DNA of 64,000 nt from Microthyrium microscopicum. Taxonomy: Eukaryota; Ascomycota; Dothideomycetes; Microthyriales; Microthyriaceae. Made by a program: the position numbers and the translations under genes. Below the pieces are notes generated by a model, which searched no databases, was not told where the DNA came from, and worked only from the letters and a program-made list of their open reading frames with translations. Below are positions 59,709 through 64,000 of this stretch, piece by piece (the stretch's first letter is position 1; each line of letters begins with the position of its first letter). The stretch is taken from assembly GCA_010405405.1 (NCBI GenBank), contig MU004238.1, positions 944,374 to 1,008,373 on the forward strand. The letters are read 5' to 3'.

Positions 59709-62127
59709 TTATAGCCGTATGGGCTCGCGGAATGGAACAGTCACTGGTTGGCCTTCCATCTTGACCCAAAAGGTCAAAGGGTCGTTTCCAACCTTTTCAC
59801 GCTTCGCGTTGGCTGGTGTGGCGGCTTCTACTGGAAGAGTGACTGGTATGGGTACTTTGCACTTGTTTTGCGTGGCGGTAGTGACAGTGATGGAGATGAC
59901 TGAGTTTCCATCGTCCGAGTAGTTCCATAAAATACCCGGACTGCATTGATCGCGAGACATGCGGTCCATGAATGCCTGCGCGGTATCGTCATGTTTCAGA
60001 GTGATGATGGGCCAATCCGTGCTGATAAAAATATTAGCATGCTGCAAACATTGGCTATGGTATTACAGGGCCTGGAACTTACAGGCGAACCATCTCCTGG
60101 GTGACAATTTCGGTCCATGTTTGCATAAGACCGAGTTGAAGCTCCACTCCGTTCACCATAGTGGTTGGGACATCAGCCACTCGCAAGTTGGCTTGATGGA
60201 ACATGTACCTAAACAGATTAGCTGCTTGCTTGCGATCAGAAATAAAATCGACCTACGGGTCCCAATGAAGACCTAGCAAATACTTCGTATTGGTATTTCT
60301 TGCGTCGTCCAACAAGTGCTGGTAGTCACCAGAGCCACCAGAAGTAGTTGTCCACTCATTCAAGGTACAATCGGGAAGGTCACAATTATAGTATATCGTG
60401 GTAGCCCATCGTGGCATGATGACCAATCCTGGGTAACCGTTGACAGCATTCGTAGAGATTGCTGGCCAATACTCATTCTGCTGATTCCGTAGAATAGGAC
60501 GGGTGTTATCGCCAACAACGTGTTTGATACCATTATCCATCCACGCTTTGATAGTATCTGCGTTATGTAGTCCAGTGATAGCTGGTGGAATAAGGCCGGC
60601 AGTGGAATAGCGTTTGGCAGCGGAGATGCCTGATTGCTGAAGCCACGCGCGGTTGAAAGAGATTTCTTTCGATGCATCGGCGTAAGTGGCATTGTTGAGG
60701 GCCTCATGAGTGCTTGTACGGTTAGCTATATCCTCGTTATGGACATGCATATGGAGGACTATACTTACAATGTGTGAGAGACGTGCATGAATGCGTCCCG
60801 CTTAGTTGGGTTCTTGAACCATTGCATCAATGGATCAAGATTAGCGCAAGTTGTTGACCAGCGATAAACCTGTGGAGCGGCAGGCCAGATATCAACTCCT
60901 GATCCCGGCAGTTTGACGTACTCGAGAACAGTATCGACCTGATCTGGATATTCTATCGCTTCAATTGGGTTGCAAACGCCTTGCTGATTTAAAGCAACAG
61001 CAGCCTCGATATCACCATTGCCGTTGTGACCGATCTCGACCATATAGTTGGAGCCTTTGGGCAATCTGCGGTTGATGTCTTTCATCCAGGTAATATGGTG
61101 CTCTAAATCTGATGGTCGAAGGCGGAAAGTTGAACCTTGAGGTTGATACAAATCGGTGACCAAGAACATATCATCAATCTGAGTGTTGAGATAAACTCTC
61201 CGGAAACCAGCATCTATTGTGATGTTAGAGGTGAGCAAGTTGCTCATATGGATTTAAACTTACATAGTCCCCTAGTCATCCAATGAATCCATGGATGCTG
61301 TAGGAAGTTGGAAGTTGCGGCCCAATCGGTACCCCAGCCAACAAAGAATGCCATTTGTTCTCGGCCATCCTGGCTGTTAATGACAGCTATGATAGAGTTA
61401 GCCGACTATAGAAACGGGATGAAGAGTTCTAGTCATACCAGCCGTTGTTCTCTCAGTGAATGGACCACCGGGTTCAAATGCACCAATCTCCCATGTCCAA
61501 GAGGAATTAGTTATTCTGGCGGGATAGTGATAGAGACCCTGCGTGCTGCTACCAGCATAGGTTTTGACGTTTGCGGTTTGAAAACCAGTGTTGTTTGTGA
61601 TGCTGATGAGCTGCTCCACACCCGCGTCGCAACAACCAGTTTTATCAATGGCAGTTGTTGTACCTGGAAGTGAGATATAAGTAAGGAGCATACTTGAAGG
61701 AAAAAATATATCTACCGAATTTTGGACCAGGGTAAACGTCTAAACGTATCATCCGAACCTTGAACTTTTTTTGATATGTGTATAATTGTTCCCATTGAGG
61801 ATCTGTGAGAGCACTTCGGAAGCTTCCACCACCATAATCGTACGAGACATCTCCCAAAATAACGACACCACCAAAATTTCCTTGTGTTGGCGAAGATTCT
61901 AATGTGGGTAATGTTGCTCCCGAGAGAGGAACGACTAAAACTCTGTATGGAATTCCGTAGCCTTGAAGACCGGAGTGCGCTGTCCTAGCCGAGTCTATAT
62001 CTCGGGCGATGACGAGGACTGTCGCTTTGGCCGAGTTTGCAGCAGAGACGATAGATGTGAATATTCCGAGAATCGCTATCAACAGCAGAAGGCGCAGAGA
62101 GGGGAGCATGCTCCAGGAGGGAGCCAT
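59709..62127 (-). CDS. agd3: Secreted polysaccharide deacetylase (CE18), GAG deacetylase
   Basis: Seven exons close in phase: 62127-61716, 61663-61439, 61386-61264, 61213-60769, 60712-60257, 60208-60083 and 60021-59709. They give 699 residues. The signal peptide (LRLLLLIAILGIFTSIVSAA) starts at the ATG at 62127; an in-frame ATG at 62295 would place extra residues before it. The deacetylase part carries NTQIDDMFLV, with the metal-binding and catalytic Asp residues, and HVSHTFTHEA, with the paired His ligands; the latter is completed only across an intron. A. fumigatus Agd3 partially deacetylates GAG outside the cell, giving the positive charge needed for adhesion. The protein length and domain order agree with Agd3. 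Confidence 0.92.
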
Positions 62128-63725
62128 GCTGGCAGTGTTGTGGTATTCGAAGAGTATGCGATGAAACGAGAGACAGAATAAGTCAAGACTGAAGGAAAGA
62201 AGAGCGGGAGATTTGGCAAGTCGTAAAGAGTGTTGAAAAAACAATGTATTAGACAAGAGACATTCTACTGGAGGAGAGAAATTTGGCAGTGCCAAAGCTT
62301 CCGCGGGTTATAGCAGGGCAACAGAAGGATATGAGAGAACAGCGCCGGTCTAGTTCAGGCACAATTGAGCAGACAGGATTAGAGCATAACATGCGAGATG
62401 GGATTCTGGAAGCACAGAGGAACAGCGTGCCAGTGAAGGATCCTGTTAGTCAGGACCATGAAAATACATTGCAAATAAAGCTAAGTTTGTCGTGACCATC
62501 ACAACGGGAATTAATGGTCAACCTGGTGACGAGTTTGCATGGATAGATCGTACAAGGGAATGTGAAGCAATAAAGGGCAAAGTAATATGGAGCGAAGCAA
62601 CGACAGCCATAAAGAAACACTTGTGGCCGAGGTCTCAAGCAGAGTGCTGTAGTAATTAAAAGATGCTGGGATAGGAGACCAGGCCTTGTAGTAAAGACAA
62701 GTTAAGAAGATGAATATCAAAAACCCCTGAGGACCGTGTGTGTGTCCGTGTCCATTGGATGTGTGTCAAATCTTGAATCTTGAAGGCTAGCCCCCAGAGG
62801 GTCCCCAGGTTTCATACTTTCGTCCACGTTGTGGCGTTGTTTCTGCTACCTATACCGCTCTAGTAGTAGTAACCGCTATTTCGTACCTTAGTACTCTTAT
62901 AACGTCTATACGGCTGACAGGGCAAACCTTTCGGACTTCGGTCGTCTAATTCTCCCCACAACTTCTTCTTTCACCAACCTTGCCATGGCTTTATAAAGCA
63001 GTGATCAGTCTATTCTACCTGACTTCTATAGACGCTTGTTTCCGTCTTGCTTTCGGGTTCTATCCCGTATCGGCGCATGGAAATGACATAAAAATAGGTG
63101 GTTCCAAATCAAATTGCTCCGCAATCTCCATTGTGCCTGCGGGTAGATGCTGTTTCGTTTATATGGTCATCTACATCTGGACACGCCTCAGCCGCCCAGA
63201 TGAAAGCGGCAAATTCAGTTTTACCCCGACGCTGTGCGGAACCAATAGCGATTATGCACCAGCTTGGTAATAGAGAAGCTTCCACGGTACATGGACTCTA
63301 AGTAATGAAAATGTTTAGCTGCGAAACCCTACGCAGTGATGTCTATGCCAGTGCCCAGTATTGTTGTGCCTGTTTGAGTTTGGGTACGGTTGTCTTGCTA
63401 TCTGTACCGCGTGTGGCTATCGGCATCCCCCCAAATTGCTAGACTTGGGAATTTCTGTAGCTACTGCTCAAGCGATCTTCTAGTTGCACGTGTTTTACTC
63501 GTTCATTGTATGGTGCCTCCACTTTTTGCAACCAATTTCTGATATCTACTACCATCATTTGTTCCCAAAACACCACCGTTATCTACGGCTACCATAACCT
63601 CGCCATGACGAATTGAAACTTGCAAAACAATCTCTCAGCCAGTTTGGTTTTCTTTCCAGTCATCTCTTAATTTTTAATTTGACGCTTCTCGTCGATCGAG
63701 TCCATGACTGGAAGACTCGTCCTCG
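62128..63725. promoter_or_regulatory. Divergent regulatory region between agd3 and the right-edge gene
   Basis: 1.6 kb between divergent start codons. A GT-rich stretch occurs at 62737-62770, TATAAA at about 62993 and CACGTG at about 63486. No coding signal was recognised. Confidence 0.5.
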
Positions 63726-64000
63726 ATGGCATATGTTTTGGAGATACATCCCTTCCAAGGCGGTAGGAAGGTGCAAAACTGGTGGCAATATGCTTTAGTA
63801 GCCGTCATTGGAGCAAGTGGACTGGCTGGACTCATATCTGTCGGTTGGTTTCTTATAACGCTTTTCAAATCGTTACTGCGGGTATGTAGAAAGCTCCGTA
63901 GAATGTTCTCGCAGGAGACTGACGTTTTGATAGAGGAAAACAGATTCCAAGGATATACCGAAAAGAGTCCAGCAACGTCTTGATCAACATTTCGAACACA
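63726..64000 (+). CDS. N-terminus of a membrane protein; candidate GAG synthase Gtb3 (runs off right edge)
   Basis: Exon 1 (63726-63881) encodes MAYVLEIHPFQGGRKVQNWW and a membrane helix (YALVAVIGASGLAGLISVGW). An intron at 63882-63933 has donor GTATGT, a CTGAC branch-like site and a TAG acceptor. Exon 2 then stays open to the window end (RKTDSKDIPKRVQQRLDQHF). Unspliced, the frame ends at 63983. No catalytic domain is in view. In A. fumigatus the large glycosyltransferase gene gtb3 sits next to agd3 at this end of the cluster, so position makes Gtb3 the best guess. Confidence 0.5.

Noticed and set aside
1-64000. tRNA genes and CRISPR arrays
   Set aside because: Scanned for B-box-like GGTTCGANTCC and regularly spaced repeats; the few GTTCGA hits lie in introns, coding DNA or relics and do not fold as tRNAs.

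Overview
The window is nuclear DNA of a filamentous ascomycete (Pezizomycotina). Genes carry short GT-AG introns of about 37-180 bases. Typical families include Zn2Cys6 regulators, scytalone dehydratase of DHN-melanin synthesis, a calpain-like protease and a CE12 pectin esterase. Two AT-rich transposon remnants carry the C-to-T/G-to-A damage expected of repeat-induced point mutation (RIP). All exon structures were read by eye from splice signals and frame; none has been tested against transcripts. I recognised no tRNA, rRNA or CRISPR array.

Left part (1-20.4 kb). A gene leaving the left edge looks like the N-terminus of a hybrid histidine kinase. It is followed by a Tc1/mariner relic (1691-3414), a calpain-like protease, a secreted rhamnogalacturonan acetylesterase, and a divergent pair of translation genes (peptidyl-tRNA hydrolase 2 and mitochondrial ribosomal protein bL28m). 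A metallo-beta-lactamase-fold protein follows. Then comes 4.5 kb without a recognisable gene but with a cluster of perfect palindromes, and a Mutator-like (MULE) relic with 55-bp inverted ends and a 10-bp target duplication (17586-20364).

Middle (20.4-47.5 kb). A Zn2Cys6 regulator is followed by a MATE exporter, an APC-family permease next to a secreted agmatinase-type ureohydrolase (with an apparent 2-nt exon), a proline-rich coiled-coil protein, a three-RRM protein of the Nam8/Csx1 type, an unknown small protein, scytalone dehydratase and an NADP-dependent medium-chain reductase.

Right part (47.5-64 kb). This is the most interesting region: a five-gene arrangement matching the galactosaminogalactan (GAG) exopolysaccharide cluster described in Aspergillus fumigatus. 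In order it holds a UDP-glucose 4-epimerase (uge3), a spherulin-4 hydrolase (sph3, GH135), an endo-galactosaminidase (ega3, GH114), a polysaccharide deacetylase (agd3, CE18), and the 5' end of a membrane-protein gene running off the right edge where the synthase gtb3 would be expected. Together these would make the UDP-sugar precursors, polymerise and export them, deacetylate the polymer and trim it. A Zn2Cys6 regulator lies beside uge3 and scytalone dehydratase is about 7 kb away, so genes for two extracellular polymers (GAG and melanin) sit close together with a candidate regulator between them.
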